Shown here: one piece after another, positions 7,565-8,459 of the stretch
How positions within the stretch are numbered: the stretch's first letter is position 1
Layout of the letters: each line of letters starts with the position of its first letter
Assembly: GCA_009923795.1 (NCBI GenBank)
Contig: RFSU01000099.1
Location: 1 to 8,459 of the forward strand
Direction: 5' to 3'
Origin: Sphingomonadaceae bacterium
GTDB lineage: Bacteria > Pseudomonadota > Alphaproteobacteria > Sphingomonadales > Sphingomonadaceae
DNA: 8,459 bases
Translations under genes and position numbers: made by a program
Notes under the pieces: generated by a model
The model's database searches: none
What the model was told of the DNA's origin: nothing
Seen by the model: only the letters and a program-made list of their open reading frames with translations

Positions 7565-7900
7565 ATGACACATGCCAATGTTGAAACCGGGGTTAAGCGC
7601 CCTGAAATTTGCACCACCATGACAGAGGTTCGGGCGGGCGTTGACGCGATTGACCGCCAGCTTGTTGACCTGCTGGCCCTGCGCTTTGGCTATATGGATG
7701 CCGCCGCGCGCATTAAGGACAGCCGGGCCGCCGTGCGCGACGAAGCGCGCAAGGCAGAAGTCATTGCCAATGTGCGCACAGCGGCCAGCCGCGCAGGCCT
7801 TCCCGAAGATGTTCTGGCGCAACTCTGGGATCAGCTGGTGGAAGCGTCCATTGCTTATGAATTCGATAAATTTGACGGGCGGATAACCTCGCACACTTGA
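7565..7900 (+). CDS. Chorismate mutase, AroQ class (small, monofunctional)
   Basis: Converts chorismate to prephenate, the branch step toward phenylalanine and tyrosine; it lacks a signal peptide and is therefore cytoplasmic. The 111-residue all-helical protein matches the AroQ fold. By alignment with the E. coli domain, Arg23 (EVRAGVDAID), Arg40 (LALRFGYM) and Lys51 (ARIK) correspond to active-site Arg11, Arg28 and Lys39. The position of Gln88 appears to be Glu99 (EASIAYEF), as in the yeast enzyme, which has Glu there. DEARKAEVI (59-67) is a conserved mid-helix segment. I chose the ATG at 7565 because AAGGG (7553-7557) lies seven bases upstream; an upstream GTG at 7520 would lie inside the leader hairpins, and an internal ATG at 7619 would remove the N-terminal extension common in related proteins. 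The gene stands alone on the plus strand, with a shared terminator after it. A PchB-like isochorismate pyruvate-lyase is less likely because no siderophore genes are nearby. Confidence 0.92.
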   Translation: MTHANVETGVKRPEICTTMTEVRAGVDAIDRQLVDLLALRFGYMDAAARIKDSRAAVRDEARKAEVIANVRTAASRAGLPEDVLAQLWDQLVEASIAYEFDKFDGRITSHT

Positions 7901-7943
7901 TACTGCGTGCGGCCTCGTGCGCAGCTCATTCACGACTACAGTC

Positions 7944-7996
7944 AAAAAACCCGGCCAAAACTGGCTTTGAAAGCGCAGTCTAGGGCCGGGTTTTTG
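7944..7996. terminator. Bidirectional intrinsic terminator between chorismate mutase and tRNA-Leu
   Basis: AAAAACCCGGCC (7945-7956) and GGCCGGGTTTTT (7984-7995) form a perfect 12-bp stem, with a GC core next to an A tract on one side and a T tract on the other. The 27-base loop contains a second small stem (ACTG-GCTT against AAGC-CAGT with one bulged G), so the whole folds into one long hairpin. Read on the plus strand it ends in TTTTT after the chorismate mutase stop; read on the minus strand it ends in TTTTTT after the tRNA. It therefore serves two converging transcripts. Confidence 0.85.
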
Positions 7997-8024
7997 AATG
8001 TCTGGGAGAGGGCCCCGGACGATA

Positions 8025-8111
8025 TGGTGCGGCCAAGAAGACTCGAACTTCCACGGGCTTTCGCCCACAACGACCTCAACGTTGCGCGTCTACCAATTCC
8101 GCCATGGCCGC
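8025..8111 (-). tRNA. tRNA-Leu, anticodon GAG
   Basis: An 87-base tRNA including an encoded CCA end (8027-8025). The acceptor stem GCGGCCA pairs fully with TGGCCGC, with A as discriminator base, as expected for leucine tRNA. The anticodon stem CAACG/CGTTG encloses loop TTGAGGT, giving anticodon GAG, which reads CUC and CUU. The long variable arm (GGGC-GAAA-GCCC) marks a class II tRNA, and the T arm is GGAAG-TTCGAGT-CTTCT with one G-T pair. Transcription runs leftward into the shared terminator. Confidence 0.97.
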
Positions 8112-8227
8112 ACGATTTGCTGCATATTCTGTGCCATAGAGGCTCAGAACAAGGAGCAGGAGCGCGCCTCTAGCAGAGGCTTATGCGCCAAGCAATGGCT
8201 TTTCCCCCTTGGGCAGAACGGGTGTTT
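8112..8227 (-). promoter_or_regulatory. Upstream region of tRNA-Leu with weak promoter candidate
   Basis: This short gap separates the end of the DUF3426-like gene from the tRNA. On the minus strand TTGTTC (8152-8147), 17 bases, GAATAT (8129-8124) could be a -35/-10 pair with the tRNA 5' end 12 bases further on, but both boxes match consensus only partly. A perfect 6-bp hairpin GCCTCT-AGC-AGAGGC (8166-8180) lies between; it lacks a T-tract, so it is not a standard terminator. No gene is seen here. Confidence 0.25.
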
Positions 8228-8459
8228 TTAAAAGCTAATGGTCAGTCGCAACGCGTTGCGGGGGACATTGACTTCGGCGGCGTTGAACTCAATCGATCCA
8301 CGCGCTTCCAGCGTTCTTTGCGGCGGCGTGATCGTCCAACCATAGACCAGCTGCCCCTTTGCATCGCGCAACTCCGCCTGGATATCGGGAATTTTTTGTT
8401 CTTCGCTCGTCGGGTTCACAATCCGGCCGGAAACGGCGAATAGCTCATTACCACTTTCC
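8228..8459 (-). CDS. C-terminal end of a DUF3426/zinc-ribbon-like protein, cut by window edge
   Basis: Only the last 76 residues are in the window, read without a stop from the right edge (first full codon at 8458) to TAA at 8230-8228. The visible part reads GNELFAVSGRIVNPTSEEQK, then PDIQAELRDAKGQLVYGW, then a stretch ending NVPRNALRLTISF. This pattern of beta strands with ‘SGRIVNPT’, ‘I.AEL.D..G.VVY.W’ and a closing ‘VP..A..L.I.F’ resembles the C-terminal domain of alphaproteobacterial proteins with an N-terminal MJ0042-type zinc ribbon, a membrane segment and a DUF3426 domain. The zinc ribbon and membrane segment, if present, would lie outside the window. An apparent GTG start at 8419 is internal, because the conserved segment continues upstream of it. 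Function is unknown; the family name is from pattern recognition, not a search. Confidence 0.7.
   Translation of the reverse strand, partial: ESGNELFAVSGRIVNPTSEEQKIPDIQAELRDAKGQLVYGWTITPPQRTLEARGSIEFNAAEVNVPRNALRLTISF

Noticed and set aside
7469..8068. A 199-codon minus-strand open frame running through the chorismate mutase, the terminator and the tRNA end.
   Set aside because: It is antisense to a well-supported gene, crosses the terminator and part of the tRNA, and has no recognisable domain.
8166..8180. Hairpin GCCTCT-AGC-AGAGGC downstream of the DUF3426-like gene as a terminator.
   Set aside because: There is no T-tract on either strand and the stem is only 6 bp.
8228..8419. A 63-residue small protein starting at the GTG at 8419.
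   Set aside because: The frame continues upstream to the window edge with residues that fit the same domain (GNELFAVSGRI), so this is the end of a longer gene.

Overview
The window reads as a chromosomal segment of an alphaproteobacterium, most likely a sphingomonad (Sphingomonadales). This is judged from the GC-rich coding style, frequent GTG starts, the form of the small chorismate mutase and the C-terminus of the protein at the right edge. It is an inference from protein style, not from a marker gene. No insertion sequence, CRISPR array, integrase or phage gene was seen.

Left and centre (1-7426), all on the minus strand, so genes are read right to left: an RND-type efflux pair (periplasmic adaptor lipoprotein 7426-6380, inner-membrane pump 6383-3306, overlapping by 4 bases); after 127 bases a type III polyketide synthase (3178-2117); then, with no gap, a SAM-dependent methyltransferase (2116-1424); then, overlapping by 28 bases, an FAD-dependent oxidoreductase of the geranylgeranyl-reductase/UbiH-like group (1451-407) broken by one frameshift near 824-837; and finally msrB, methionine-(R)-sulfoxide reductase, cut by the left edge. 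The synthase, methyltransferase and flavoenzyme have the order expected for making a long-chain alkylresorcinol or alkylpyrone that is then methylated and oxidised, as in the srsABC phenolic-lipid operon of Streptomyces griseus. The efflux pair lies directly upstream on the same strand and could belong to the same transcription unit, but nothing in the sequence proves that it exports the product.

Right (7427-8459): a 138-base divergent intergenic region separates the efflux operon from a plus-strand chorismate mutase (7565-7900). The mutase leader holds two mutually exclusive hairpins just before its ribosome binding site. The mutase gene converges on a minus-strand tRNA-Leu(GAG) (8111-8025), and the two share a 12-bp, A/T-flanked hairpin that can terminate transcription in both directions. 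At the right edge is the C-terminal end of a minus-strand protein that looks like the DUF3426/zinc-ribbon proteins of alphaproteobacteria.

The most notable points are the possible coupling of a type III polyketide lipid cluster to an RND pump, the clean single-base frameshift in the tailoring flavoenzyme, and the switch-like leader of the chorismate mutase.
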